Of a DNA stretch of 64,000 nt, positions 44,578 through 55,364 are shown one piece after another. A program made the position numbers and the translations under genes. The notes beneath the pieces were generated by a model. That model was not told where the DNA came from. It did no database searches and saw only the letters and a list, made by a program, of their open reading frames with translations. Positions within the stretch are counted from its first letter, which is position 1; every line of letters begins with the position of its first letter. The stretch comes from Sphingobacterium sp. HMA12 (GTDB taxonomy: Bacteria; Bacteroidota; Bacteroidia; Sphingobacteriales; Sphingobacteriaceae), in assembly GCF_002933815.1 (NCBI RefSeq), contig NZ_BEYR01000001.1, forward strand, positions 1,468,691 through 1,532,690. Direction: 5' to 3'.

Positions 44578-46449
44578 TTAGTATCCGGGATTCTGGATAA
44601 GTTTTGTGTTTCTGTTTATTTCGTCACGATGTAGAGAGGTAAAATACATCTTATCGTTCCAACTTCTATTTTCAATTCCGGGGTCGATATTACTCACAAC
44701 GTATTTGTACGTATAATTGCTTGGATCGTATTTATACAGGGTTACTTTCTTATTGTCTTTTAGCGTACCGGTGATATTGATGATATTGGCTTTACGTCCA
44801 ATCGTTTCGGCAGCTATCATCCAACGTCTTGCATCAAAAAAGCGATGTTCTTCATAAGCCAACTCTATCCTACGTTCATTACGATAGCGGTTTTTTAATG
44901 CCGTTCCAGTTTCTTCAATTGCGGGCATTCCTGCTCTGAACCGGATTTTATTTAACCAAACTTTTGCTTCTGCCTCTTCCCCCAATTCAAGACAAGCCTC
45001 TACGTAGTTTAATACAGCTTCGGTATAACGTAACATTGGCCAAGGAATGCGCTGTCTTGTATTCTGATCTTCCTGAGCAGGATCGGGATCAACAAACTTA
45101 CGCATGTAATATCCCGTTCTTGAGCCATTCCAATCTTCGACAGGACTTTTTCGGGTGTCTAAGCCAAAATGGGTAACTTTATTCCCTTCCGCATTAATAA
45201 TTTCATATTGACCGCTTTGAATTTGGTTATTGGGATCTCTTTTTGTTACATCTGCTGTCCTTGGCTTCCAGTCGGCGCCATCATATAAAATTGTCGCCTT
45301 CAATCTCGGATCACGCTTTTGATAAGGAGCCGCGGCCATGGTCGCATTTGACCAGTCAAACTTTTGCCCTTCCACCGTTTCATAATCGTCAACAAGTAAT
45401 TGTATCGGCGTGTTTCCCGCCCAGTTATGATAACCATTGGGACCATTGTCACGTCCAACCCAACCGCCGCGTTCGTCTTTTTCATCAACAAAGTAACGCC
45501 CTAAGATCATGTCCCTGGCAGCTCCGGCATCTACCATTTTACTTCCACCACCAAGAGATAAAGCCATATAGTTTGCGGTACCTTCCTCAGCAGAGGCTGC
45601 AGACGTCAAATCCAGTTTATAGGCAAAATCTGCTCGGTTCAAAACAGCTTTTGCTGCTTCCTTTGCTTTTGTCCATCGTTCAGTTTGGCTGCCAGTAGTA
45701 TACATCAAATATTCTGGTTTTGTGTAAGCTTTTAAGAGCGCAGATTTGGCACCCGCCTTATTAGCGTCATGCAAATCACTTGCAGCATATAGGAGTACTC
45801 GCGATTTAAGTGCTAATGCAGCAGTTTCGCTTGCACGCCCCTTTGCTGCCCGCAAATCTTTGAGCAGCAAACTCGCGCTATCCAGATCGCGGACAATGGC
45901 AGTGACACAATCGGCGTAACTATTTCTGGGCACCATAAAATCTTTGTCATTCAGCGTATAGATCTTATTATCTATCGGTATACCGCCATAGAAACGTAAG
46001 AGCTGCTGATAATAGTATCCACGTAGGAAATACGCTTCTCCCAATAATTTATTTGCTTTTTCCTGATCAAATTTGGCCTGTTTCAAATTTGAGATTGCAA
46101 TATTCGTGGCGCGAATACGCACATACATACGGCCATATTCATAGGTATCCATAATATAACCTTGATCAGCTGGGTTGGAACGTGACTCTGTGACTGTATT
46201 AATACCGCGATTAGGGTGAGTGAATAGTGCCTCATCTGTCATGGATGCCATTTCTTGTTCATAGAAACCACCAACACCAAAGCCATTGTATATTTCGACC
46301 ACGAAAGCTTCGGACAGGCCGGCATCCGACCAGACCAACTCATTCGGCACCTCACTAAGTGGCTTTGTATTCACAAAATCGTCATTACAAGACTGGAAAC
46401 CAGCCGATAACACAAGCAAAAGCAGAGATATATTCGCAATTTTTTTCAT
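44578..46449 (-). CDS. SusD/RagB-family nutrient-binding outer-membrane lipoprotein
   Basis: About 623 aa. Surface glycan-binding partner of SusC. The lipoprotein signal begins at MKKIANISLLLLVLSAGFQSCND with the acylated cysteine at about residue 20. RAG-family helical TPR regions are visible (NLKQAKFDQEKANKLLGEAYFLRGYYYQQLLRFYGGIPID) and the C-terminal NYVEACLELGEEAEAKVWLNKIRFRAGMP and YRNERRIELAYEEHRFFDARRW blocks are typical. ATG at 46449 is chosen for the signal peptide; the frame continues 24 codons upstream. It follows the SusC gene in one operon; no glycoside hydrolase is adjacent. Confidence 0.93.
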   Translation of the reverse strand: MKKIANISLLLLVLSAGFQSCNDDFVNTKPLSEVPNELVWSDAGLSEAFVVEIYNGFGVGGFYEQEMASMTDEALFTHPNRGINTVTESRSNPADQGYIMDTYEYGRMYVRIRATNIAISNLKQAKFDQEKANKLLGEAYFLRGYYYQQLLRFYGGIPIDNKIYTLNDKDFMVPRNSYADCVTAIVRDLDSASLLLKDLRAAKGRASETAALALKSRVLLYAASDLHDANKAGAKSALLKAYTKPEYLMYTTGSQTERWTKAKEAAKAVLNRADFAYKLDLTSAASAEEGTANYMALSLGGGSKMVDAGAARDMILGRYFVDEKDERGGWVGRDNGPNGYHNWAGNTPIQLLVDDYETVEGQKFDWSNATMAAAPYQKRDPRLKATILYDGADWKPRTADVTKRDPNNQIQSGQYEIINAEGNKVTHFGLDTRKSPVEDWNGSRTGYYMRKFVDPDPAQEDQNTRQRIPWPMLRYTEAVLNYVEACLELGEEAEAKVWLNKIRFRAGMPAIEETGTALKNRYRNERRIELAYEEHRFFDARRWMIAAETIGRKANIINITGTLKDNKKVTLYKYDPSNYTYKYVVSNIDPGIENRSWNDKMYFTSLHRDEINRNTKLIQNPGY

Positions 46450-46521
46450 TTTCTTATCTGATTTATATTTCTGAGAATAAGTTTTAATAGGACCCTTGTT
46501 TATCTTTATTATCTTTAGCAC

Positions 46522-49500
46522 TTAAAAGGATAACAACACGCCAGCATTAATTAATCTTGCCTGTGGATAATACTGTCCTAACGCGTTTACCGCTTCTGGA
46601 TCGTACATCTTGATCTTGCTCCACGTGATTAGATTCATACCATTTGCATAAACACGCAATGATCCAATACCGATTTTATCGCAGATCGTCGATGGAAGAT
46701 TGTAACCCAATTCCACATTTTTTAGACGTAGGTAATCTGTACTCCGCATCCAATAGGTATTGTTATACGAGTAATATTGGTTACTGCGATCCGTTAGTCG
46801 TGGATATACACTGCTCGGATTAGTTATGCTCCAACGCTTATCGTAAAAATCCTCAAGAAAATTACCGATAGAGCCGGATTCATCTGTACCGACACGGATT
46901 TCTCCACCTGTTGCGCCCTGGAATAAAACGGACAAATCAAAATCTTTGTAACTCAAGCTAAAATTGAATCCTCCCTGAAATGTTGGGTCACTATTTTTGT
47001 CTCGCCTTACCTTATCATCCGGTGTAATTTTCCCATCACCATTGACATCCTTATATTTCATATCACCGGGACGCAAATCACCATTTTTTCGCGTTTCGGC
47101 TCCAACAATAGCGCTATAGTCCAATTTATCATTGTTGATATCATTTACATCTTTAAATACGCCATCATAGATATAGTAGATATCTGTTTTAATCGGTTTT
47201 CCTGTGCTTTGTTGCCATGCTGGAGCACCGGGTGCTTCATCCCAAAATATAATTTTGTTCTTCGCATAACCCCCATTAACACCGACCGTATATCCAAGCT
47301 CGCCGACCTTTCCTTTGTAACCTAGGTTAAATTCCCATCCCTTGTTATCCACTTTACCAATATTTTCTGCTGGAAGAGTCATGCCTGTACTCTGTGGGAC
47401 GGACGCATTTTTTCGCCATAAAATGGAGTTCCTGCGGTTTTTGAAAATATCAAACTCCAGATTTATTTTGCCTTGCAAGAATTGGAAGTCGAAACCTAAG
47501 TTATAATTATTAGCGACCTCCCATGTGACCATTTCGTTTGGTACCCGGCTTTCAAAGAGTGTTTTGGCCAGTTTATCATCCACAATATAGGTCCCGAATG
47601 AATAGGTTGAAAAATATTGATATTCTTGTAATTTATCTTCCCAATAAATATTATCGTTCCCCATTTGACCATAGGATGCACGAATTTTGAAGTAATTGAT
47701 AACAGGAATGTTTTCTTTCCAGAAGTTCTCTTCAGAGACAACCCACCCGGCCATTGCTCCAGGGAAAAATCCAAAACGTTCACGCTCCGGGAACATATAA
47801 GAGCCATCATAGCGCCACAGAAACTCAGCAATATACTTACTTTTGTAATTGTACCCAAAACGACCAAAATAATTCAGACGCGCACGCTTCCATGCTGTCC
47901 CATCGTTATTTTTCTCTTGCTCTCCACCCGCAAAAAGGTAATCTATGCTGTTCGATAAAAAGTAACGTCTATAGGCACTAAATTTGTCGTTGTCAATAGT
48001 CTCTCTGTTTACCCCTGCAATCGCATTCACTTGATGATCTCCAAATTTTCTGTCAAAACTTAAAATACCGCCTAACAGAATATTGAGTTGATCTTCGTTA
48101 CTTTGGTTGAGGTTCGGATCCGCGGGACCACGCCGACCGGCCTGTAACAAAGGTGTTTTACCGTCGGCTTCATAACCTCCCGGCCAGGAATATAAAGTCC
48201 AGGGTGTCACCCATGTTTTTTGATTTTTCACATATTTGTCCACAGAGGCGTTTAAAGTTAACTTCAGGCCTTCAACCCACGGATTTGTAATATCTACCTG
48301 TCCATTTGTCTGGAAATAATAGCGTTTGTCGTGATCGTACCCAGTGGCATTTGTCGTGATAACAACAGGATTTTCGCCATTCTCGATATCAGGACCGGGT
48401 TTACCATTTGGCCAAATTGCAGGTTGGGTCGGATTTCCGCGCATCAACATCCGAAAGATTGTACCTGCACTTTTAGTTGGATAATTACGGTTTTCCTGCC
48501 GGCCTAATACACCGAATTGGGTTTTGATATACTGACTGATATTGGCGTCCAGGTTAATCCGTAAATCATACTGTTTGTAACCGGTTGCAGAATTTTTATA
48601 ATAAGCATCTTGATTTTGATACCCCAATGACAAAAGGTATTTTACATCCTCAGTACCACCATTGACCTGGAGGTTATGGCGTTGTTGGGGGGACCAATCC
48701 TTCAATGTGGATTTATACCAGTCTGTATTCGGATGTCCCCAAGGATCTGAACCATCTTTAAATTTTTGAATATCGTCAGGTTTAAAAGGTGCTCCCAGAG
48801 TAGTTCCATCCTTTTTTGTATAGGATCCTGTACCATTTAGAGCCGTCAATGCTGCTGACCACTCATCCACAGGAAGATTGTAGATTTCAAGTTCGTTACG
48901 GATTTCAGCAAATTGTGTTGCGTCCGTCAATTTAGGAATTACTGTTGGCTGAGAATACCCTTGGTTAAAGGTATAAGAGAACTGTGGTTTACCGGTTTTC
49001 CCCCGACGTGTCGTCACAAGGATAACACCATTGGCCGCTCTTGCACCATAAATCGCCGCAGAAGCATCTTTTAGGACGGAGATATTCTCGATATCCCGGG
49101 GGTTAAGTCGTTCAATCCCTCCTTCACGGGCTGGTACACCATCTATAACTATTAGCGGGCTACTATTCCCCAAAGTGTTTGTCCCCCGGATCTTGATCGT
49201 GGATCCATCGTTTCCAGGCTCAGCACTACCGTTGGTAGCAATAACCCCCGGTATCCTTCCGGTCATTGCATTGGAAATGTTTAGTGCTGGTGATTGAGCG
49301 AGATCACTCCCTTTCACCGTAGCCACAGCTCCCGTTACTGTTTCCTTCCGTTGTTTTCCGTAACCAACCACAACGACTTCATCAAGACTTGACTGAGAAT
49401 TTAAAAGTGTTACATCTATGGCCCTCCGTCCATTGACTACTTCGTCCATCGTCTGTTTACCGACCATTCTAAAATTGACCGTGCTATTGGCAGGAACTTT

Positions 49501-49758
49501 GTCCAATTTGTAACGACCTTCATTGTCTGTTTTAGTTACTAAATTAGTTCCATTGACTGAGACAGTAACACCTGAAATTGGCATTCCAGCTTCATCCCTC
49601 ACGACACCAGTAACACTTAATTCCTGTTGAAAGAGATTTCCGTAATGGGCAAAGCTCGCGGCGTCTACAGATTGGGGATTTAGTGCGACTAAAGAGCACA
49701 ACGATCCAGTCCAAAACGCTCTCTTCCATTGATTTGAGAAATAATGGCAATTAATCAT
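46522..49758 (-). CDS. SusC/RagA-family TonB-linked outer-membrane receptor
   Basis: 1078-aa TonB-dependent transporter that imports oligosaccharides or peptides captured by SusD. After a signal peptide comes a carboxypeptidase-D-like domain (SVTGVVRDEAGMPISGVTVSVNGTN). The DEVVVVGYGKQRKETVTGAV linker motif and plug (IRGTNTLGNSSPLIVIDGVPA, ISVLKDASAAIYGARAANGVILVTTRRGK) follow, then a 22-strand barrel. No STN domain is present, so control by an anti-sigma factor partner is unlikely. No regulator or hydrolase lies within the cluster; the substrate is unknown. Confidence 0.94.
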   Translation of the reverse strand: MINCHYFSNQWKRAFWTGSLCSLVALNPQSVDAASFAHYGNLFQQELSVTGVVRDEAGMPISGVTVSVNGTNLVTKTDNEGRYKLDKVPANSTVNFRMVGKQTMDEVVNGRRAIDVTLLNSQSSLDEVVVVGYGKQRKETVTGAVATVKGSDLAQSPALNISNAMTGRIPGVIATNGSAEPGNDGSTIKIRGTNTLGNSSPLIVIDGVPAREGGIERLNPRDIENISVLKDASAAIYGARAANGVILVTTRRGKTGKPQFSYTFNQGYSQPTVIPKLTDATQFAEIRNELEIYNLPVDEWSAALTALNGTGSYTKKDGTTLGAPFKPDDIQKFKDGSDPWGHPNTDWYKSTLKDWSPQQRHNLQVNGGTEDVKYLLSLGYQNQDAYYKNSATGYKQYDLRINLDANISQYIKTQFGVLGRQENRNYPTKSAGTIFRMLMRGNPTQPAIWPNGKPGPDIENGENPVVITTNATGYDHDKRYYFQTNGQVDITNPWVEGLKLTLNASVDKYVKNQKTWVTPWTLYSWPGGYEADGKTPLLQAGRRGPADPNLNQSNEDQLNILLGGILSFDRKFGDHQVNAIAGVNRETIDNDKFSAYRRYFLSNSIDYLFAGGEQEKNNDGTAWKRARLNYFGRFGYNYKSKYIAEFLWRYDGSYMFPERERFGFFPGAMAGWVVSEENFWKENIPVINYFKIRASYGQMGNDNIYWEDKLQEYQYFSTYSFGTYIVDDKLAKTLFESRVPNEMVTWEVANNYNLGFDFQFLQGKINLEFDIFKNRRNSILWRKNASVPQSTGMTLPAENIGKVDNKGWEFNLGYKGKVGELGYTVGVNGGYAKNKIIFWDEAPGAPAWQQSTGKPIKTDIYYIYDGVFKDVNDINNDKLDYSAIVGAETRKNGDLRPGDMKYKDVNGDGKITPDDKVRRDKNSDPTFQGGFNFSLSYKDFDLSVLFQGATGGEIRVGTDESGSIGNFLEDFYDKRWSITNPSSVYPRLTDRSNQYYSYNNTYWMRSTDYLRLKNVELGYNLPSTICDKIGIGSLRVYANGMNLITWSKIKMYDPEAVNALGQYYPQARLINAGVLLSF

Positions 49759-50281
49759 AAAAACTGTTTAATGGTTTAAATTGTATGTTTATTAGTTATT
49801 TATTTGCTTCCACAAGACACCCGGTTTAGCATCTTATCAAAGGCGGTTTATAATTGAATTTTTGATTATATGAAAATACAAAAATAAATAAACAAAGCAA
49901 GTGTTATTTTCACACTATTCGAAAAAATAAATATAAACATCTGACTATCATTAAATTAATACAAAATAAACGCCTTAAGATATCGTTTTTTTTCATTTAA
50001 ATCTGATCATATCAAGACAGTCTTAAACGTACAATATACACTAACAAGTCATATCCGGAAGTCTTAACAAAATATCGTCTTAATACATGTTATGACAATC
50101 TTTTACTAAAAATAGAACTGTTATATTCTGAAAAGACCGGATTGTGGATTTTAATTATTATGGTAATAGAATTATATGGGGATACGTAATTTTACGATAA
50201 ACGGTTTTTTATTTCATAATTTCGACATTAATAGTAGCAGTAATATAGAAATATGCGTTTCCAAAAAAAAACACACTAATA
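49759..50281. other. intergenic region upstream of SusC
   Basis: 523 bp of very AT-rich sequence between divergent genes, without a protein-like frame. On the minus strand TATTTTTG at 49886-49879 matches the -7 consensus about 120 bp before the SusC start and may be its promoter, leaving a long leader. Nothing else was recognised. Confidence 0.4.
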
Positions 50282-50821
50282 ATGAATATTCACATCAGAC
50301 AGGAAAGCACAGTCGATCATCAGTCAGTTTTTGAACTCATTCGGAAAGCTTTTGAACATGAAAAATATAGTGACCATCAAGAACAATTTCTCGTTGAAAA
50401 ATTACGCCTTTCAAGCGGATTTATTCCAGAGCTTGCCTTAGTAGCAGAAATCGGCGGTGAAATTGTTGGCTACATCTTGCTTACAAAAATTTAAATTCGC
50501 AACAAAGCAAGAAAACGGGATTATCCTTCTCTTGCTTTGGCACCGATTGCGGTGTTGCCTGAGTTTCAAAGGAAGGGAATTGGCAGTAAATTGATTGCAG
50601 AAGCGCATCGAATCGCTGCGCAACTTGATTTTGGATCAATTATTTTATTAGGCCATGCCAATTATTATCCAAAGTTTGGCTATGTGACAATGGCGGAATA
50701 TGGTATTAACATGCCTTTTGAGGTGGCAGATGAAAATTGTATGATCATTGAACTCTGTCAACGGGCTTTGACCGGAGTACAAGGAACAGTTGTGTATCCA
50801 CAAGAATTCGGAATAACCTAA
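50282..50821 (+). pseudogene. GNAT-family N-acetyltransferase interrupted by an in-frame stop
   Basis: The two halves are in the same reading frame. The first ends ...GEIVGYILLTKI and the second begins IRNKARKRDYPSLALAPIAVLPEFQRKGIGSKLI, separated only by TAA at 50492-50494. Relatives read TKIKI at this point, so a single AAA-to-TAA change explains the break. The acetyl-CoA-binding motif QRKGIGSKL is intact. The 179-codon total is normal for the YhbS-like group. Alternatives are translational restart at a TTG near 50537, or a sequencing error. Confidence 0.85.
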
Positions 50822-50862
50822 AAATGGTCGACTATTGGTAACATATCCGGCCGACCATTTAT
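50822..50862. terminator. hairpin between GNAT pseudogene and deacetylase
   Basis: AAATGGTCG at 50822-50830 pairs with CGACCATTT at 50852-50860 around a 21-nt loop; T-rich DNA follows on the plus strand. It may serve both convergent genes. Confidence 0.6.
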
Positions 50863-50863
50863 T

Positions 50864-51811
50864 TTAATATTTAATGGGATAATCTTGCATAAATTCAAAT
50901 TGATATCCATCTTTTTTAAGTGCATCTATTAAGGTCGACAACTCCTGCTGTCCCTTTTTCGTCTGGAACATATCATCATGCATTAAAAACACCACATTAT
51001 TCGGAACCATTGAACTCTTATTGTTCATAAAGTTATGGATATGGGATAACGTGGCTTCCTGAGGTTGAACAGGAACTCCCGTAATACTGTTTAAACGCCA
51101 TTCTACATCCCAACCAAAAATACGATAACCATTTTTGTGGAGCATATCAGCTGTCATAGAGCCATTTTTCAAATCTATCTTGCGGATATCATCGTACATC
51201 CATATATTTCTACCCGGGAGTCTAACTATTTTATGCTTAAGATTAAGATCCTTTTCATTTTTTTCAAAATCAGCAAAAGCCTTTTCCGGATTGTTATAAA
51301 ATCTTGAATATTGATTATTAGCATGTGTATAGCTGTGGTTATAACAAGCAATCAAGGGATTATTTTCATATTTTTCAAGATCCCGTTTTCTACCTTTACT
51401 CATATTGGCATGTTTGCCAATTAAAAATACACTTACTTTTATATTTTTCTCTTTTGCCAACGAATCAATGGCGGCACTTCCGATCAAGGGACCATCATCA
51501 AATGTCAGATAAATATGTTTCGGATGAGCATCAAAGGCTCTCCGCAACGAATCCTTTAAATTACGTTTTTGTTGCTTTACAGGGATAGGGTGCAAACTAT
51601 CGACTGTAAAATGTAGCTGATTTCTTTGGAGAGAATCCCATTTGTTCAACAGAACGGGCACCTTCTCCTTATGGGTCAACTTTTCATTTAGCGTATCCCT
51701 ATCGCCTTCTTTGCCACTGCCCAATACTTTATTTGAGAAATCTTTACATGACATTGAACCTAAGATCACACTACCAGTGAACAATGCAATCAACAACCTT
51801 CTACACTTCAT
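50864..51811 (-). CDS. polysaccharide deacetylase-family lipoprotein (NodB homology)
   Basis: 315-aa exported enzyme. The lipobox is at GSMSC (about residue 22). The NodB domain shows HIYLTFDDGPL (catalytic aspartate pair) near residue 98, and the metal HxxxH-like motif in CYNHSYTHANN. RLPGRNIWMYDDI, FGWDVEWR and FLMHDD are further family motifs. It probably removes acetyl groups from a cell-wall or extracellular polysaccharide, anchored in the envelope. It is not in an operon. Confidence 0.9.
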   Translation of the reverse strand: MKCRRLLIALFTGSVILGSMSCKDFSNKVLGSGKEGDRDTLNEKLTHKEKVPVLLNKWDSLQRNQLHFTVDSLHPIPVKQQKRNLKDSLRRAFDAHPKHIYLTFDDGPLIGSAAIDSLAKEKNIKVSVFLIGKHANMSKGRKRDLEKYENNPLIACYNHSYTHANNQYSRFYNNPEKAFADFEKNEKDLNLKHKIVRLPGRNIWMYDDIRKIDLKNGSMTADMLHKNGYRIFGWDVEWRLNSITGVPVQPQEATLSHIHNFMNNKSSMVPNNVVFLMHDDMFQTKKGQQELSTLIDALKKDGYQFEFMQDYPIKY

Positions 51812-52008
51812 ATCTATCGTAATAACTTGAGTGATTTTTTACGTTTCAAAAATACCATAAAAACCCACGCTAAAAGTATAATATTTCATAAATCCCTGTT
51901 TTCCGTGATAATCAGCTACAAAAACGACAAAATTATTTGTCTTAAGGGTTTATTACCCCTATAATGACACGGTTAGAATGGCTCGCTCAGCTTTGAATTA
52001 GCAAAGCG

Positions 52009-52758
52009 TTATTTCTTCTTAAAAATTAAAGCCCGGTTATATTCGAAATTCATTCGGGCAATGTTTAGCACAGATATCCCTTGCGGACATTCAACCTCAC
52101 AGGCTTCTGTATTTGAACAGTGACCAAAAGATTCGGCATCCATTTGTCTGACCATATTCAGTACACGTTGATTTCTCTCTTCCTTTCCCTGCGGGAGCAA
52201 AGCCATATGTGTAATCTTTGCTGAGGTAAACAGGGCTGCACTCCCATTTTTGCAAGTTGCGACACATGCACCACATCCGATACATGCCGCTGAATCGAAA
52301 GCTTCTTCTGCCAGTTCATGTGAAATAGGAATAACCGTAGCATCTGGTGCCTGCCCCGTATTGATAGATACAAACCCACCAAGAGAAATAATTCGGTCAA
52401 AAGCGGATCTATCCACTTTCAAGTCTTTTTTTACCGGAAATGCTGACGAGCGAAAGGGCTCAATCACAATGGTGTCATTATCCTTGAACGAACGCATGTG
52501 TAACTGACAGGTTGTTGTATGTTTCAACGGACCGTGTGCGATACCGTTAATCATTACGCCACATTGACCACAGATCCCTTCTCTGCAGTCATGGTCGAAT
52601 TCGACGGGCTCCTCCCCATTGACAATAAGCTTCTCATTCAATGTATCCAACATTTCTAGAAAAGACATATGGGGGTTAAGTCCTTGTAGATCATAGGCTA
52701 CTAGTTTCCCTGTTGATTGATTATCTTTCTGCCGCCAAATTTTAAGATGTAAATCCAT
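52009..52758 (-). CDS. sdhB: succinate dehydrogenase / fumarate reductase iron-sulfur subunit
   Basis: 249-aa subunit carrying three Fe-S clusters from flavin to quinone. The [2Fe-2S] ligands are in DCREGICGQCGVMINGIAHGP with a distal cysteine in TTTC; the [4Fe-4S] ligands are CIGCGACVATC and the remaining cluster CSNTEACEVECPQGI. This layout matches Bacteroidota FrdB. It is the last gene of a five-gene operon, 11 bp after the flavoprotein gene. The direction of the reaction (succinate oxidation or fumarate reduction) cannot be told from the sequence. Confidence 0.95.
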   Translation of the reverse strand: MDLHLKIWRQKDNQSTGKLVAYDLQGLNPHMSFLEMLDTLNEKLIVNGEEPVEFDHDCREGICGQCGVMINGIAHGPLKHTTTCQLHMRSFKDNDTIVIEPFRSSAFPVKKDLKVDRSAFDRIISLGGFVSINTGQAPDATVIPISHELAEEAFDSAACIGCGACVATCKNGSAALFTSAKITHMALLPQGKEERNQRVLNMVRQMDAESFGHCSNTEACEVECPQGISVLNIARMNFEYNRALIFKKK

Positions 52759-52769
52759 AATTGTTTATT

Positions 52770-54686
52770 TTATTTGTAGCTTCTTACTGTAGGTTGTATT
52801 TCTTCAAAAGTCAATGGTTCTTTGATTAGTTCCGGCTCCTCCCCGTTTCCTTTCCACGCCCAGGCGGATATAAATTGAAAGTCAGCATCATTTCGTAAAG
52901 CTTCGCCATCTGCTGTTTGATATTCCTCTCTAAAATGGGCACCACAGGATTCCTTACGAGTCAACGCATCATAACACATTAATTCACCTATTTCAAAATA
53001 GTCTGCAACACGTCCAGCTTTCTCCAATTCAGTATTTAAAGAGTCCGACTGGCCACTTACCATGACATTGTCATAAAATTCCTGTTTAAGCTTCCTAATT
53101 TCTGCTATTGCATATGTAAGGCCTTCTTCATTTCGGGCCAGACCACAATAGTCATATAATAGCTTGCCAAGTATCTTATGAAAATGATCGACAGTCTTAT
53201 TCCCATTAATCTGCAACAGATCTTCAATTTGCTTTTTAACGGCTAATTCCGCCTTTTCAAATTCTATATGATCTGTAGAAATCTTTCCGGCGTGAATTTC
53301 ATTCGACAAATAATTGGCGATCGTATATGGCGCAATAAAATAACCGTCCACCGACGCTTGAAGCAACGAATTTGCCCCTAGACGATTAGCACCATGATCG
53401 GCAAAATTAGCTTCACCCAGCGCAAATAGGCCCGGCAAAGTTGTCATTAGTTCATAGTCAACCCAGAGTCCACCCATCGAAAAATGAGCCGAGGGTGATA
53501 TCATCATCGGTTCGGAATACGCATCATAACCTGTTATTTTATGATACATATCAAACAGATTACCGTATTTCTCCGCAATTTTATGCTTCCCCTGTTCCTT
53601 GATTGCCTTAGCAAAGTCAAGGTAAACCGCGTTTTTTAAAGGACCTATTCCAAAGCCCGCATCTATCCGTTCCTTGGCAGCTCTCGATGATATATCCCTG
53701 GGTGCGAGATTACCAAATGCAGGGTATCTACGTTCCAGGTAATAATCTCTATCTTTTTCGGGTATATCATTTGGTTCTCTTTTTTCATCCACCTTTAACG
53801 GTACCCAGATACGTCCATCATTACGTAAAGATTCTGACATCAAAGTCAACTTGGATTGATAATCCCCCGATTGTGGCAAAGAAGTTGGGTGAACCTGGAT
53901 CCAGCTAGGGGATGCCATCAATGCGCCCTTTTTATGTGCTCGCCAAATTGCAGATCCATTGCAGCCCATTGCCAGTGTGGATAAATAATAGATTTTACCG
54001 TATCCCCCTGTAGCGAGTATAACGGCATGTGCAGCATGTCGTTCAATCACCCCGGTATCTAAATCACGAACAATAATACCGCGTGCCTTGCCGTCGATGA
54101 CGACAACATCTAGCATTTCATGGCGGGAAAAGAGCTGAACAGTTTTTTTGCCGACCTGACGCATCAACGCCTGATAAGCTCCTAATAGCAGCTGCTGCCC
54201 GGTCTGCCCCCGGGCATAGAACGTACGACTCACTTGAACCCCACCAAAAGAACGGTTGTTCAGATAGCCGCCATATTCACGTCCAAAAGGGACCCCCTGC
54301 GCCACGGCTTGGTCTATCAAATTCAAGGAACATTCTGCCATTCGGTAGACGTTAGCTTCACGGGCACGAAAATCTCCCCCTTTTAACGTGTCCACAAACA
54401 TTCGATAGACACTGTCGCCGTCATTCTTATAATTTTTTGCGGCGTTGACTCCACCCTGGGCTGCCACGGAATGGGCTCTTCGGGGACTATCTTGAAAACA
54501 GAAGGACTTGACCTGGTAGCCCATTTCGCCAAGGGATGCAGCGATCGAACTTCCCGCTAATCCCGTTCCCACAACAATGACATCCAATTTTTTTCGATTC
54601 GCCGGGTTTACAAGCTTTGCCGTTTTTTTATAGCGTGTCCATTTTTCCTCCAAAGGTCCCGCTGGTATTTTTGAGTTTAAAGTCAT
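52770..54686 (-). CDS. sdhA: succinate dehydrogenase / fumarate reductase flavoprotein subunit
   Basis: 638-aa catalytic subunit with covalently bound FAD. The Rossmann motif is [20 protein letters not shown], and the FAD-linking histidine is in [46 protein letters not shown] is the substrate region, [23 protein letters not shown] the FAD-binding end, and [13 protein letters not shown] the capping region. The length matches the longer SdhA of the Bacteroidota/epsilon type. It lies between sdhC and sdhB in the operon. Confidence 0.95.
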   Translation of the reverse strand: MTLNSKIPAGPLEEKWTRYKKTAKLVNPANRKKLDVIVVGTGLAGSSIAASLGEMGYQVKSFCFQDSPRRAHSVAAQGGVNAAKNYKNDGDSVYRMFVDTLKGGDFRAREANVYRMAECSLNLIDQAVAQGVPFGREYGGYLNNRSFGGVQVSRTFYARGQTGQQLLLGAYQALMRQVGKKTVQLFSRHEMLDVVVIDGKARGIIVRDLDTGVIERHAAHAVILATGGYGKIYYLSTLAMGCNGSAIWRAHKKGALMASPSWIQVHPTSLPQSGDYQSKLTLMSESLRNDGRIWVPLKVDEKREPNDIPEKDRDYYLERRYPAFGNLAPRDISSRAAKERIDAGFGIGPLKNAVYLDFAKAIKEQGKHKIAEKYGNLFDMYHKITGYDAYSEPMMISPSAHFSMGGLWVDYELMTTLPGLFALGEANFADHGANRLGANSLLQASVDGYFIAPYTIANYLSNEIHAGKISTDHIEFEKAELAVKKQIEDLLQINGNKTVDHFHKILGKLLYDYCGLARNEEGLTYAIAEIRKLKQEFYDNVMVSGQSDSLNTELEKAGRVADYFEIGELMCYDALTRKESCGAHFREEYQTADGEALRNDADFQFISAWAWKGNGEEPELIKEPLTFEEIQPTVRSYK

Positions 54687-54696
54687 GTCTTCGCCT

Positions 54697-55353
54697 TTAG
54701 TTAACAGTAAAAAATATATAAATTGGCATCAATGCAAAACCAATGCTAATAATAATCGAATAAGTAATCCCAATTGCTTTAAACCAACGGACAAATTTTG
54801 GATGATACAGGCCCAAGGTCCGCACCGCGCTATGAATTCCATGAACAAGATGATAACATAATGCCACCATTGACAAAACGTAGATAAGTACATACCACCA
54901 TTGTTGAAACACCGCAATAACCAATATATAGAGATCCTTATTTCCTTTTGCATCCAGTGGTGGAGCGCCAAACTTATATACATACCAGAAGTTCTGGAAA
55001 TGGATCACCAAAAAAATAAGGATAAGCGTACCCAAAATTCCCATGTTTCGCGAATACCATTTACTTGCTCGTCCACGACGGTCTGACTGATACGCTCCGC
55101 CCGTTTTTTTATTCTTTATCGTAATGACCAATCCATCAATAGCGTGCAGGATGATACTCAAATAAAGCACATAGGAAACTATTTTTATCAGGATATTTCC
55201 AGACAAAAAATGTGAATACGCATTAAATTGTAAATGCGCCTGCTCCCGGGGTAAAAATAATTGCAGATTTCCCAAAAAATGAATCAGCAAAAAGAAAGCG
55301 AGAAATAACCCTGTTAAACACATGAGCATCTTCTTTGATAAGGTCGATAGCAT
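54697..55353 (-). CDS. sdhC: succinate dehydrogenase cytochrome b subunit (five-helix, di-heme type)
   Basis: About 218-aa membrane anchor with five hydrophobic helices and conserved histidines ([48 protein letters not shown]) that bind heme b. It transfers electrons to or from menaquinone. This single-polypeptide type B anchor is shared with Wolinella FrdC and Bacillus SdhC. ATG at 55353 is chosen; the open frame continues upstream into the transporter gene. It lies 11 bp after the DASS gene, so it is co-transcribed with it. Confidence 0.92.
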   Translation of the reverse strand: MLSTLSKKMLMCLTGLFLAFFLLIHFLGNLQLFLPREQAHLQFNAYSHFLSGNILIKIVSYVLYLSIILHAIDGLVITIKNKKTGGAYQSDRRGRASKWYSRNMGILGTLILIFLVIHFQNFWYVYKFGAPPLDAKGNKDLYILVIAVFQQWWYVLIYVLSMVALCYHLVHGIHSAVRTLGLYHPKFVRWFKAIGITYSIIISIGFALMPIYIFFTVN

Positions 55354-55364
55354 AAGCTTTTTCT

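Noticed and set aside
44578..49758. complete polysaccharide-utilisation locus
   Set aside because: Only the SusC/SusD pair is present; no enzyme or regulator of the usual kind is adjacent.
50282..50821. GNAT gene split by a frameshift
   Set aside because: Coordinates show both halves in the same frame; the break is a stop codon, not a shift.
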